DNA of 64,000 nucleotides from Kiritimatiellia bacterium (GCA_016929905.1 JAFGHX010000047.1:36405-100404); one strand, 5' to 3'. Positions 18,035-28,225 are shown, counted from the first letter of the stretch. Made by a program: numbers and translations. Notes: a model not told the origin generated them from the letters alone.

Positions 18035-18141
18035 AAACCCAACTGTTCGGTTGCCTTCAGGACGTCCTGCGTCGTTAAGTGGATCCTCATCGTACGCCGC
18101 GCAAGCGCTTCGTTGTCCGTTCCTCAACAGGAGGGTACCCT

Positions 18142-21100
18142 ATGGCTCAACATACGCGCCGGCTGTGCCCGGCACCCGTCCTGGGCGCGCTCGCCGGAGT
18201 GCTGGTCGCGGCGCCGGGACTCGCCGGGTCAGAAAACCTGCTGAAAAACCCCTCTTTCGAGGAGGGCCCGGCCGCCAAAGGCGTTCCGGCGGGCTGGCAT
18301 CCGTATGCGGGGCGCGGCGAGAACCTGCGCCTGAGTCTGGTGTCCGACCCCGATACGGGGCGCCGCGTTGTCCTGATCGAAGACGCCAATCCCGAGCAGG
18401 AAATCGGCCTCACACAAACGGTAACAGGAGAACCCGGCATGACCTACGAGGCCAGCGTTGACGTGAAAGCCGCGCCAGGCGCTTCCACTGACGGCGCCTA
18501 CCTCCAGATGCGGTTTCTGCCGTCGAACAAACTCGTTCAGACGGCCTTGGCGGCGGCCGGCCCCACTGCGTTCAACCGCGTCAGCGTCCGCGAAACGGCT
18601 CCGCCCGGCACGAAAGATGTACAGATCTATCTGTACACACACGCCGGCCCCACACCGAAGGTCATTGTGGACAGCGCCGCGCTCGTCTCGGGCGTGGAGC
18701 CGGCGGCCGCTCCCGCACCCCAGGACACCGCCCTGCCCGACCCGCCCGTCTACGCGAAGCTGAAGCCTCTGCACGTCGACACCCACCTCGTGCGAGGCGG
18801 AAAGCCCAACGCGGCCATCGTCGCACCCGCTGCCGGTCTGTATGCCGACGACGCAAAACGCATTCAGGCCGCCATACGGGGTCGGACAGGCATCACGATC
18901 CCGGTCGTGAGCGACGACTCCCCACAAGCCGCGGTGCCGGTCAAGGGCAATCTGATCGCGCTGGGCAATCGTTCAACGAACAAGACCATTGAAGAACTCT
19001 ACAATCGGTTCTACACGCTGCTCGATCTGCGATACCCCGGGCCCGGCGGCCATGTGTTGCGTACGTTACACAATCCGTTCGGGGACGGGTTCAACGTCAT
19101 CTTTGCCGGCGGCAGCGATGCGGCCGGCGTGACGGCCGCCGCGGACCTGTTCGTTCGCGAGCTGCAGCGCGCGCCGGCCGCCGGCGGCTCGCTTACCCTC
19201 GGCCGCCTGGCGGAAATCCAACTCGGCGGCGCCGTTCAAGTGCCGACCGACCCCAGAAAGCTAGAAATCTGGGAGGCCTCCAAGGGCTACGGCTCAACCG
19301 GCTATTTCGGGTGGAACAGCCTCAGCAAGCACATGGCCGCCTACTACATGACCGGCGACGCGTTCCATGCCCGCGAGTTTCTGCGCCTGGCTTTCCCGGA
19401 TGCCGCCGCGCGCAAGCAGATCAGCGAGATCGATCAGGAACGCATCGAGAACAAAGACGAGCCGCTCAGCGGCCCCTACCACTACAACGCGCACATGATG
19501 ATCCTGTTCTGGGACCTCATCGAGGAGAGCCCCGTCTTCTCCGACGAGGTCCGGTTGCGCGTGACCAACGCGTTTGCGAAACAACTGCACCATCGCGTGC
19601 AGGTCGACTTTACCGGCAAGAGCATATGGCGCGCCGCCAAGGCGCCGGGCGGCGTCGGCTCGCGCCACGGGCAATGGGGAGCCATCTCCCTGTACTGCCT
19701 CGCGCGCTACTTCCAGAAAGACTATCCCGGCCCGATCTGGGAACGGTGCGAACGGAACGCAAAGCTGTACTTCGACTCCCTGCACCACTACGCTTGGGTC
19801 GCGGGCGAAAGCGACAACCTGTTCTGGTACAATACCGGCATCGCGCCGATCTTCACCTACCTGGTTCTGACGGGCGACAGGAAGCCGGTAGAGAACGGCG
19901 CGCTGCGCACGCTGCTGCTCGGGCAGGAAATCCTGATCAACGGCCGCGCGCGCGATTCGGCGCTGAACTCCGCCTCGATCGGCTACCTGCACAAGGCGGC
20001 GTACCTGCTTCAGGACGGGCGCTACATCCACTATCGGGATCTGACCGGGCTCGATATGAACGGCTTCCGGCTCGGCCAGTCGTTCTGGCCGGAGCCGCAC
20101 CTGGCGCCGAAGCTGCCCGAGGACCTCGTCGGGCGCTGGAGCGTCCACGCCATGCCGGAGCCCGCCTGGCGCGCGCGCCGGAACGGGTTCGACCTGCAGG
20201 AGTCTTTCTATTTCGCCAGCTACCGAAGCGCGGCGGACGCCTCGGGCGACTTTGTCCTGCTCGACGGGTTCAACGGTGCCTCGCGCAATCCGTACCACAC
20301 CTTCGCCATCCTGCAGCTGCGGCTCGAGGGCGATTCGCTTCTGAACGGGTACGGCAACCAGTTGCTCACGCGGGTCGACGGCCTGGTCGAGCCGAAGGTC
20401 GCCATGAACGCGGCGCTCAAGCACCGCAACGTTGTCGGGCCCACTGCCGTCGCCGTCGGCGAAGTGCCGGATGCCGCCTACTGCAACTGGCGGCGCACGC
20501 TCGCCCAGCGTACCGGCCGGTACGCGCTGGTGGTCGACGACCTCGCGTTCCGGACCGACAGCCGGAACATCGAAGTCCAGATCAAATGGGAAGGCTCCCG
20601 CATCGGGCGGCAAGCCGTCCGCGCGCCCGGCGTCGTGCGGCTGAGACCCCTGGGCAAATCGCCCGGGGCGGACACGGTCCGTTCGCTGGATCAGGCGTGC
20701 ACCACCAACCTGAAGGAACCCGACGCACTGAGCCGGCTCGAGAACTTCGGCATCACGCTCTTGAGAAGCCGGGCGCCGGGCGCCTGGCTCGAGATGCCGT
20801 TCGTCCTGAACGCGAAGCGCGAGGGCGAGGTGTTCGCCGAGCTGCTCAACTACACCGACCGCGGCGGTGTCCGCCTCTTCCTGGACGGCAAACTCGTGTG
20901 CCGCGAACACAACCACTACGCCGCCGGCGTCGCGCGAGAGCGGGTGCCGCTCGGCCGCCACGACCTGGCGCCCGGCGAACACCGGCTCCGCGTCGAGACG
21001 GTTGCGGCGCGCGCCGAGACGGGCGCCTGCAACATCGGGCTGATCGGACTCAGCTTCCAGCCCGCGAACGCGCCGGCCGCGCAGCCGGCTGACGCCTTCG

Positions 21101-22926
21101 ATGTGTCGCTCTGCGATCCGGCCGAAACCGCGACGGAAGGCCAGATCGCCACCATGACGTGGTTGGGCGCGGCTCAGGAGGGCCAGCACCGGCTGTTCTT
21201 CTCGCTCGTCGCCCGCAACGCAGGCGACTCCGGCACCGCCACTACGCCGGTCCCGGCTTCGTCGGGCACGGCCTGCGCGCGTGTGGCGGAGAACGCCGCC
21301 GCCCTGGCGCTGCCCGCCCCCGCCCTGGCGGTCGCGGGCCAGTACCGCGCCGTTGCCGGCGAACTGGTCGTACTCGGCAAGGACCACCTGTTCGGCAAGG
21401 CGCTGACCAAGGCCGGCGCGCTGCTGCGCGCGAGCGCCAGTGTCTGTGTGGACTGGGACTTCGCCAACAGCCGTCTGGAACTGGTGGCGCAGGAGCCGGC
21501 AGTCGTGCACCTGGCTCTGGACTCGGGCGCCGGGGTGCGCGTGGACGGGCAGCCCTGCACCTTGCGGCAGGAGGAGCGCGGCGTCTTTGTGCTTCAGGCC
21601 GGGCCCGGCCGGCATATCGTCGAAAACGCGTCCCCCGCCCCCGCCGTGCTGCACGAGATCGGCGGCGTACTCGACGCGCTGCTCGCCGAGGGCCGCCGGG
21701 CGCGCGCCGGCGCACAGGCGGCCGCCGGCCCCGCACCCGCTCCGCAGGTGCCGGCCCTGCGCACCGCGTTCAGCGCCACGCTCGGCGGCCGCATCACCGA
21801 TCTGGTCACAATCCCGGCGAGCGGCGGGCCCCTGCTCGCGGCGGCCGAGGGCCAGTCCGTCCACCTGCTCGGCTGCGACGGCAAGGAGCGCGCGACATTC
21901 GCAACGGATGGCCGGATCCGCATGTTGCGCTGGTGGCACGAATACGACCTGTTGCTCGCCGGTTGCGCCGACGAACAGGTCATCGCGTTCGACCGCGCGG
22001 GCAAACGGCGGTGGGTCTTCACCTCCGTGATGGACCCCGAGGTCTTCCGCGCCGCGAAGCAGTACTGGTTCAAGTCGGCGCCGGGCCACGAAGGCATTCA
22101 CGGGCTCTACACCGGCGTCTTCCTCGACGGCAAGAGCCAAGCGTTCGTCGGCAGCGCCTGCACGCTGGAAATCCTCGACGAGCACGGCCAGCTCATCAAG
22201 CGGATGCCGCAGTTCTGGGGCGATCCGTCCACGTTCGCCATCATCGACGGGCCCGACGGCAGCCTCAATCTGCTGGCTGCGCGCAAGACGAACGGGAACC
22301 ACGGCGTGCGCGTCATCAACAACAGAAAACTCAACCCCGGCTGGAAAGGGTTCGATTCCGTGCCCAAAGGCCACTCCTATGTCGGCGGCTGGTCCAGCCT
22401 GAACCGGCACCACCTGTTCTACGAGGATCTCGACGGCGACGGCGTCAAGGAGGTCGTCAGCGAAATCAACGGCACCTGGAACCGCGTCACCGTCTGGACC
22501 GCGGGCGGCAAGGCGCTCTACGACGCCTCGTTCGGGCCGGGCCGCAAGATCCAGGCCAGGAACATGCGCGACCTCGACATCGCCGATCTCGACGGGGACG
22601 GCAAGAAGGAGATCCTCGCCGCCACATCGAGCGGGCTCCTCGTCGCGCTCGACGGCCAGTGCCGGAAACGCTGGGCCATACGGCTGCCGGCCGCGCCGGA
22701 AGTGATAAAGTGCGTCACGCCGCCCGGCTCGCGCTACCCGTGGATCGTGGTGGGTTGCGAAGACGGCAGGGTGCTGACGCTCGACGCCAGCGGCGCCGTC
22801 ATCCGCCGCAACACGGTCGAGGGAAGCCCCACCTGCATCGCCGCCGTCAACAGCCCCGCCGCCGGGCCGGGGGTGCTGCTGGCGACCCACAAGGGTAACG
22901 TGGTGCTCTTGGCGCTCGGCCCCTGA
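18142..22926 (+). CDS. Secreted multidomain toroid plus beta-propeller protein with N-terminal binding module
   Basis: This 1594-residue protein starts at the ATG at 18142 after caggaggg. A signal peptide (about 1-29) is followed by a galactose-binding-like module (about 30-190) opening with ENLLKNPSFEEGP, typical of carbohydrate-binding domains. An alpha/beta domain (about 215-380; AAIVAPAAGLYADDAKRIQAAI) comes next, then a helical toroid-like region (YYMTGDAFHAREFLRLAFP; DLIEESPVFSDEVRLRV), beta-sandwich regions, and a propeller at the C-terminus with DLDGDGVKEVV and DLDGDGKKEIL loops. It is the longest of three paralogues (3-1679, 5164-8946) and the only one with the extra N-terminal module. 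It probably acts on extracellular polysaccharide; chemistry unknown. Antisense ORF 19294-23037 is a shadow. Confidence 0.82.
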   Translation: MAQHTRRLCPAPVLGALAGVLVAAPGLAGSENLLKNPSFEEGPAAKGVPAGWHPYAGRGENLRLSLVSDPDTGRRVVLIEDANPEQEIGLTQTVTGEPGMTYEASVDVKAAPGASTDGAYLQMRFLPSNKLVQTALAAAGPTAFNRVSVRETAPPGTKDVQIYLYTHAGPTPKVIVDSAALVSGVEPAAAPAPQDTALPDPPVYAKLKPLHVDTHLVRGGKPNAAIVAPAAGLYADDAKRIQAAIRGRTGITIPVVSDDSPQAAVPVKGNLIALGNRSTNKTIEELYNRFYTLLDLRYPGPGGHVLRTLHNPFGDGFNVIFAGGSDAAGVTAAADLFVRELQRAPAAGGSLTLGRLAEIQLGGAVQVPTDPRKLEIWEASKGYGSTGYFGWNSLSKHMAAYYMTGDAFHAREFLRLAFPDAAARKQISEIDQERIENKDEPLSGPYHYNAHMMILFWDLIEESPVFSDEVRLRVTNAFAKQLHHRVQVDFTGKSIWRAAKAPGGVGSRHGQWGAISLYCLARYFQKDYPGPIWERCERNAKLYFDSLHHYAWVAGESDNLFWYNTGIAPIFTYLVLTGDRKPVENGALRTLLLGQEILINGRARDSALNSASIGYLHKAAYLLQDGRYIHYRDLTGLDMNGFRLGQSFWPEPHLAPKLPEDLVGRWSVHAMPEPAWRARRNGFDLQESFYFASYRSAADASGDFVLLDGFNGASRNPYHTFAILQLRLEGDSLLNGYGNQLLTRVDGLVEPKVAMNAALKHRNVVGPTAVAVGEVPDAAYCNWRRTLAQRTGRYALVVDDLAFRTDSRNIEVQIKWEGSRIGRQAVRAPGVVRLRPLGKSPGADTVRSLDQACTTNLKEPDALSRLENFGITLLRSRAPGAWLEMPFVLNAKREGEVFAELLNYTDRGGVRLFLDGKLVCREHNHYAAGVARERVPLGRHDLAPGEHRLRVETVAARAETGACNIGLIGLSFQPANAPAAQPADAFDVSLCDPAETATEGQIATMTWLGAAQEGQHRLFFSLVARNAGDSGTATTPVPASSGTACARVAENAAALALPAPALAVAGQYRAVAGELVVLGKDHLFGKALTKAGALLRASASVCVDWDFANSRLELVAQEPAVVHLALDSGAGVRVDGQPCTLRQEERGVFVLQAGPGRHIVENASPAPAVLHEIGGVLDALLAEGRRARAGAQAAAGPAPAPQVPALRTAFSATLGGRITDLVTIPASGGPLLAAAEGQSVHLLGCDGKERATFATDGRIRMLRWWHEYDLLLAGCADEQVIAFDRAGKRRWVFTSVMDPEVFRAAKQYWFKSAPGHEGIHGLYTGVFLDGKSQAFVGSACTLEILDEHGQLIKRMPQFWGDPSTFAIIDGPDGSLNLLAARKTNGNHGVRVINNRKLNPGWKGFDSVPKGHSYVGGWSSLNRHHLFYEDLDGDGVKEVVSEINGTWNRVTVWTAGGKALYDASFGPGRKIQARNMRDLDIADLDGDGKKEILAATSSGLLVALDGQCRKRWAIRLPAAPEVIKCVTPPGSRYPWIVVGCEDGRVLTLDASGAVIRRNTVEGSPTCIAAVNSPAAGPGVLLATHKGNVVLLALGP

Positions 22927-22955
22927 GACGGCACAACTCCCGCGCCGTGGCAGGG

Positions 22956-23004
22956 CCGCTCTGCGAGCGGGCCCGGCCGATGGGGCCGCTCCCAGAGCGG
23001 CCCC
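22956..23004. repeat. Two related hairpins after the 18142 gene
   Basis: A hairpin with 6-bp stem ccgctc/gagcgg (22956-22970) is followed by a larger one with 9-bp stem ggggccgct/agcggcccc (22982-23004). Neither has a T-run. The two share the core gccgctc, so they look like one repeat family rather than a simple terminator. Confidence 0.7.
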
Positions 23005-23120
23005 ACAACTGTGCAACGTGTCTGTATGGACGGTCACACAAGGCGCCTCGGCGCGCTTCGGACACCCTCAACACGCAGCAACTCGGGCACGCTGTCCCCT
23101 ACGCGCTCGGCCAGGACCTG

Positions 23121-23708
23121 ATGGAGGTGCGCAAGACGTTCGGCGCCGGCGGCATCTGCCTGTTCGAGAACCCGGACAACCCCGAAGAACTCGCTCGCCC
23201 GCGCTTCAGTCCCCACAGCGGGAGCGGCCCGCTGACCGACACCCGGTACGCGTTCGACCTGATCGCGAACGGGCCGGTCCGAAGCACGATCCGCATGCGT
23301 ATCCTGAACTGGCGAACGGGAAAAGGCGCCTACGAAACGGAGCAGGATTACACCGCCTACATGAACAAGCCCTACTACACCTGCCGCGTGCGCTACCGCA
23401 CATTCGAGCCCGGCGGTCCCGGCGTGGCGTTCGGCTGCGGCATCCGCAGGATGATCAACGAGAATGCGTCGTTCCGGACCAACAACGCCGTGATCACGGC
23501 GTCCGACGACCTTATGGCCGTGATCACACCCATGGAAGGCTCTCCCGGCCTCAAGCAAGGCGTGAAGCCGCTTCTGGCCTTGGGGCTTGTGGTCCGCAGC
23601 CGTGTGCAGCCCGTACTTCACGCAACCGACGCGTTTGAGGGTAATTACGTCTTCCGAATACCGGCAAACAAGGAAATCGTGCCGGAGGAGAAGACCACCA
23701 GTCGTTAA
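23121..23708 (+). pseudogene. N-terminally truncated DUF4861-like fragment
   Basis: The ORF track runs 22947-23708, but its first part covers hairpin repeats and has no protein character. From about residue 50 the sequence looks genuine: LMEVRKTFGAGGICLFENP, then NGPVRSTIRMRILNW and YTCRVRYRTFEPGGPGVAFGCGIRR. That order (a glycine-rich strand, a GPVR segment, an FGCG-like turn) recalls DUF4861 proteins that accompany unsaturated-uronide hydrolases. No signal peptide or ribosome site is present and the N-terminal half of such a domain is missing. It is most likely the 3' remnant of a gene. The family call is tentative. Confidence 0.45.
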
Positions 23709-23733
23709 TCCGGCATACCCTGACAATTTCATA

Positions 23734-23790
23734 CTTAATTAATTAAACAATTATTTAATTATTTAATTATGCAATTGTCTAATTGACCAC
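23734..23790. repeat. AT-rich simple-sequence block
   Basis: A short stretch of almost pure A and T contains repeated ttaattatttaatta-type units, ending in caattgtctaattgacc. It is a sharp compositional break between two gene fragments and marks non-coding, probably repeat-derived DNA. Confidence 0.8.
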
Positions 23791-23810
23791 ACGCCGGGAT
23801 CAGACCGGAA

Positions 23811-24163
23811 TGGACACAGCAAAGGAGCACCCGGACTGGTTCCTGCCCGCGCCCACCCACATCTGCGGGCAGCCGGTTCCTGTTCGGGCACAACTACATC
23901 TTCGCGCCGTTTGTGCCCTGGCTGTTCAGCGGCGAGGAGTTCGCCGCCTCCCACCTCGCCGTGCCGGCCATGCTGCCCGGAATCAAGCCGCACGGGCACA
24001 GGATACCGCGGCCCAGGGCGATGGCGGGCAGACTGCTGCATGCCTATCTGGACTGGGACGACTTGCGCCGGAAACGCGCCTGGCCGCCTATCGCCTGAGC
24101 GTGCCCCGCGACAAGACGGCCGGCGGCGGGGTGCGCGCACTGAGAATGGACCGGTGCCCGTGA
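23811..24163 (+). pseudogene. Frameshifted glycosidase-like fragment
   Basis: Protein-like sequence switches between frames. One frame gives MDTAKEHPDWFLPAPTHI; after about 23875 another frame continues with FLFGHNYIFAPFVPWLFSGEEF and SHLAVPAMLPGIKPHG up to 24098, and a third piece runs to 24163. The PWLFSGEEF stretch resembles the late TIM-barrel region of amylase-like glycosidases. No intact ORF longer than about 126 codons exists. It reads as the decayed 3' end of a glycoside hydrolase gene. The family is a guess; the frame switching is directly visible. Confidence 0.4.
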
Positions 24164-24347
24164 CAGGCGCCCGGCTTACACATTTTTTCATCGGTCAATG
24201 CTTCCGGCGGGCTCTTATCAGGTAGAGAGGCGTCAAGATCGGCGCGTCTTGGGCCGGGACGCCCGGCTGTTACGTCAGCATCCGAAAAGGAGCCCCATCG
24301 CGCATCCCCGCAGTCCGGGTGCAGTCAGCCCACAAAAGGAGACGCTC

Positions 24348-27300
24348 ATGCATGGCGTTTTGTCACTCGCCCTGTCGTCCGCGCTCATCGCGGCCCTCCA
24401 TGGTGCGGCAACGGCCGCGGCCGAGAGCCTGCAGGACATCATGCGCACCACTTGGTCCCAACGGGTCGCCGCGCCGCCGGCCATCGACGGCAAGCTGGAC
24501 GACGCCTGCTGGCGCGAAGCCGATGCACAGGGCTGGTTCTTCGGCTATGGCGGCGACGGCGCCGCCGGCCAGCAAACGGACGTGAGGAGCGTGCACGACG
24601 CCCGGCGCCTGTATTTCGGATTCCGCTGCCGCTCCGCGGATTTGGGCAGCCTCAAGATCACCGTTCGGGATCGCGACCGGGGTTCGATCTGGACCGACGA
24701 TTGTGTCGAGCTGTTCCTGCAGCCGGGCGGTCCGGGCCGGCCGTACTGCCACTTCATCGTGAACCCGGCGGCGACGCTGTATGACACCCGCTCCGACAGT
24801 TCGGCGAGCGCATGGAATTCGCAAACGGAACTGGCGTGCGAGACGTTGCGCGAGACGGGGCCGGCGGGGCACTGGACGGTCGAGATGGCGATTCCCTTCG
24901 CCGATCTCGGCGGCGCGCCGGCCCAGGCAGACACCTGGCGCGTGAACTACTGCCGCACGGAAAACGCGTACGGCGAACTGAGCACCTGGATGCCGCTGCC
25001 GAGCGGCGGGTTCGCGCAGCCGGAGCGGTTCGGCAGGCTGGCATTCCGGGCGCCGACCGCCGCCGAACAGGGCGAGAAGCTGGCGCTGGCGCGGAAGTTG
25101 CAGGCCGACCGGGTCGGAACCGGCGGCGACGCGAGCAAGCCGCTCGAGCTCCGGCCGAACGGTCCGCTCCGGGCCCGGAAACTGGCGGTCGCGGACTGCC
25201 GGGTGGTGCGCGGCTTCACCGCCGCGCCGGTCGACGGCACGCTGCGCAGCCGCAACTATCACGGCGGCGCGCGCGAGTATCCCACCCGCGGGGTCGGCGC
25301 GGGCGTCAGCTACTGGTACAACCAAAACGACGGCCTGCACATCACGCTTGAGCAGCCGGCGGAGTTTGACACGGTCGTGCTGCGCGGCGGCGCGCGTACC
25401 CGGATGTACGCGGGCGTGCAGGGTCTCCGCGAGCCCGAAGCGACCCAGCCCTTGTGGACCTTTCCCGGCGGCGCGGGCGTTCAGACGGCCCGCTTCGACA
25501 CACCCGTGCGTGCCGAGCGGCTCAGCTTCTTCGGGACGCGCGGCGGGATGATCGGAGACGTGAGCTTCTACCGCACCGCGACGGGCGCGGCGGCCGGACC
25601 CGAGGCAAAGGCCTACGCGCCGGCCGCGCGGCCGGCGGAGCTGCCGGCACGTGAATCCGAGTTCGACCTGCAGAACCTCGGCTGGGCCATGAAGGAGCGC
25701 TACGGCGACACGGAACCCCGCGCCCGGATGCTGGCGCCGACGGACGGGCCGGGCGCGACACTCGCGCTGCCCGCCAATACCGCCGTCCATCTCGTTACCG
25801 ACCCGTTTGAAAGCGAAACGGGGCTGACAGCCGTCAGCATCGAGGGCGTCCTGACAGGTACCGGGAACGATTCCGTCCTGAGCGTGGTCGTGCAGGACCC
25901 GTTGAACCCGCGCCGCGACATCGCCTGGCTGGAGTGTGCCACCCCGAAATCCGGCACGTTCCGGATGCAGCTCGACATTCCGGACCAGATCCTGCTCAAG
26001 GGCAGCCGGCTCTGGCTCACACTGCGGGCGAGCGCTGATCTGGCGCTCGCTTCGCCTCTGGTCCTGCTCCACCTCGCATCCCGCGAACAGGCGCTGCCGG
26101 AGGCGCTCGCCTGGCGCAAGCTGCTACTGCGTGCGGTATTCGGCATCATGGCCGAGCCGCGGCCCTGGGGCGGCTACAAGAAACAAACGCGCGAGGAGTT
26201 CTTCAAGAGCAGTAAGTACGCCGGGAACTGCCCGGAACTGTTCATGACGATCGATCAGTGCCATGCGCTCGACCCCGCGGACGACCTGGTTCGCCAGTAT
26301 CGCGAATGGGTCTACCTGCGACATCTCGGCACGCTCTCGGACGTTGCGCCGCCGCCGGAACCGCCCGCCGGAGTTCCGGCGTGGGCCTGGTACCCGCGCC
26401 TGGCCTGGCTGGAGTTCCGGCGCCAGACCGACTGGTGGATGCGCGAGCGGCTGGTGCCGACCGGCGAGCTGGGCACCAGCATGAACGACGATACCGACCT
26501 GTTCCAGCAGCTCGCCGACGTGCCGTTCTTCGAATCAGACGGCGTCGGCGCAAAGGTCAAGGACGCGGCAGCGCGCCTCGCCGAACTGGCCGAGCAGACC
26601 ACAATCGAAGAAGGCCTGAACAAGCGCACGATGGACAGCCTGCACGCGTACGAGGAAGGGATCAATCATCTCGCGCTCATGGCACGCTGGTCCTACGGCG
26701 ATCCCATCTATGTGGAGCGATGCATGGCGTCCGCACGCAGTATGGAGCGCGTGACGGTCGGCACCGGCGACGGACGGCGCCACATCCCCGACAACCGGCG
26801 CATCGGAGCCGCCGATCTCAACGCGCCCCGCCAGCCGGCCCTGGACACCCACGCGAACCCCCTGATGTGGCATGCGGCGCTGCAGGCGGCCGACTACAAT
26901 CACCATCCCCGCATTCTGAAGGTCATCCGGGAGTGGGCGGACACGTGGGCCAGCTACCAGAAGCCGGGGCAGTGGGTGACCGGCATCGATGTACGCACGG
27001 GCGCGGTGAAGAGTTTCGAGAAGGACCGGCCGCTCTATGGCGGCTACCGCGCCCAGGCCGGCGTCTTCACCTGGCTCTACGCGCTCACCGCAGACGGCCG
27101 CTACATCGAGCCGTTCCTGCACTACTACAGGAACGGGAAAGCGCCCCTGCCCGCGAACAGCTACCTGCCGGACGTCTACGCGCTCGGCGGGCTCGACGGC
27201 GTGAAGCCGGAGGCCCTCGCGAAACTGGCCGGCTTCCATGCGGCTGCCGCGCTGCTGCTCGACGGGAACGCCGACCCGCTCATGCGGCAGATCATCGGCC

Positions 27301-28133
27301 GCCAGCGGAACTGGGACGCGGCCATTGACAACCTGATCGACGCGCGGCGCTGGCCGGACATGTACACCACGTCGCATTCCTATACCGACCGCGTCCTGAT
27401 GGGCGACCTGCTCGCGAACACCGCGCGCGCCTATCTCGGCGGCGCATGCAAACGCAACCGGTTCGTCGCCACCCACGCGGTGAGTTGGGAAGGGTTCGGT
27501 ACAGACTATGCCGCGCTGGTCCTGAAGAACCGGCGCGACGGCCTGAAGGTCCTGGCCTACAACCATGCCGAAAGGCCCCTCACGGGCGCGATGCGGATCT
27601 GGGCGCTCGAACACGGGACCTACACGCTCTCCGCAGGCCCGGATGCCGACGGCGATCACCGGATGGAGCGTGCCGCGCGGACCGAATCGCTGGAGGTGGT
27701 CCGCGCCGATCGGATCCCCTTGACGCTTCCGCCGAAGGTCGTGACGGTCATCGAACTGGTCCAGACACGGAAACGGCCGCCCGTCCACGGCTGCGCGGAT
27801 CTCGCGATCGCGGCGCGCGAGGTGCGCGTAACCGGCGACACGCTGAGCGGTACGGTCCACAACATCGGCTGCGCCGATGTCGCGGACACGGTGGTGGCTG
27901 TCGTCGACGCCGGCGGCCGGGTCCTCGCACGCAAAGCGTTGGGCCCGCTGCCCGCCCCGCTCGACCTGCAGCCCAAACGCAAGGACTTCACGCTCACGCT
28001 GCCGGCTCGCCCGCGCGAGGGCTGGAAGCTGGTTCTGGACCCGGCCAAGAGCATCCCGGAAATCTACGAAGGGAACAACGAGGTCGTCCTCGACACGCTT
28101 CCGGCGCCGGACTACGCGAGGGCGTGGGAGTAA
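24348..28133 (+). CDS. Large secreted protein with CBM9-like N-terminus, helical core and CARDB-like C-terminus
   Basis: This 1261-residue protein has a signal peptide (about 1-24, ALIAALHGAATAAAE). Residues about 35-235 form a CBM9-like carbohydrate-binding module, opening with APPAIDGKLDDACWREADA and containing DDCVELFLQPGG and WTVEMAIPFADLGG. The rest follows the paralogue at 14579 segment by segment: DGTLRSRNYHGG, CPELFMTIDQCH, HAYEEGINHLALMARWSYGDP and a C-terminal CARDB-like domain ending EIYEGNNEV. The start at 24348 follows aaaagga and the signal peptide; the ORF-track start at 24198 is too early. A polysaccharide role is supported by the binding module only; no catalytic residues are identified. 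Confidence 0.83.
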   Translation: MHGVLSLALSSALIAALHGAATAAAESLQDIMRTTWSQRVAAPPAIDGKLDDACWREADAQGWFFGYGGDGAAGQQTDVRSVHDARRLYFGFRCRSADLGSLKITVRDRDRGSIWTDDCVELFLQPGGPGRPYCHFIVNPAATLYDTRSDSSASAWNSQTELACETLRETGPAGHWTVEMAIPFADLGGAPAQADTWRVNYCRTENAYGELSTWMPLPSGGFAQPERFGRLAFRAPTAAEQGEKLALARKLQADRVGTGGDASKPLELRPNGPLRARKLAVADCRVVRGFTAAPVDGTLRSRNYHGGAREYPTRGVGAGVSYWYNQNDGLHITLEQPAEFDTVVLRGGARTRMYAGVQGLREPEATQPLWTFPGGAGVQTARFDTPVRAERLSFFGTRGGMIGDVSFYRTATGAAAGPEAKAYAPAARPAELPARESEFDLQNLGWAMKERYGDTEPRARMLAPTDGPGATLALPANTAVHLVTDPFESETGLTAVSIEGVLTGTGNDSVLSVVVQDPLNPRRDIAWLECATPKSGTFRMQLDIPDQILLKGSRLWLTLRASADLALASPLVLLHLASREQALPEALAWRKLLLRAVFGIMAEPRPWGGYKKQTREEFFKSSKYAGNCPELFMTIDQCHALDPADDLVRQYREWVYLRHLGTLSDVAPPPEPPAGVPAWAWYPRLAWLEFRRQTDWWMRERLVPTGELGTSMNDDTDLFQQLADVPFFESDGVGAKVKDAAARLAELAEQTTIEEGLNKRTMDSLHAYEEGINHLALMARWSYGDPIYVERCMASARSMERVTVGTGDGRRHIPDNRRIGAADLNAPRQPALDTHANPLMWHAALQAADYNHHPRILKVIREWADTWASYQKPGQWVTGIDVRTGAVKSFEKDRPLYGGYRAQAGVFTWLYALTADGRYIEPFLHYYRNGKAPLPANSYLPDVYALGGLDGVKPEALAKLAGFHAAAALLLDGNADPLMRQIIGRQRNWDAAIDNLIDARRWPDMYTTSHSYTDRVLMGDLLANTARAYLGGACKRNRFVATHAVSWEGFGTDYAALVLKNRRDGLKVLAYNHAERPLTGAMRIWALEHGTYTLSAGPDADGDHRMERAARTESLEVVRADRIPLTLPPKVVTVIELVQTRKRPPVHGCADLAIAAREVRVTGDTLSGTVHNIGCADVADTVVAVVDAGGRVLARKALGPLPAPLDLQPKRKDFTLTLPARPREGWKLVLDPAKSIPEIYEGNNEVVLDTLPAPDYARAWE

Positions 28134-28225
28134 GGACTTGCGGGACCGTCAAGACAACCCAGTTGCCTGCACGCACGGGACCTGATCGGAGGCCGCAGCC
28201 GGTCGGGCACGGCCGGCGACGCGGC

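Noticed and set aside
22982-23004. Hairpin as an intrinsic terminator of the 18142 gene
   Set aside because: The stem is strong but is followed by ccccacaactg rather than a T-run, and a related hairpin lies just upstream, so a repeat is more likely.
19294-23037. 1247-codon minus-strand ORF
   Set aside because: Antisense shadow of the toroid/propeller gene at 18142-22926, with an arginine-, glycine- and valine-rich composition and no motifs.
22947-23120. N-terminal extension of the DUF4861-like ORF
   Set aside because: It runs through two hairpin repeats and has no protein character; homologous-looking sequence starts near 23100.
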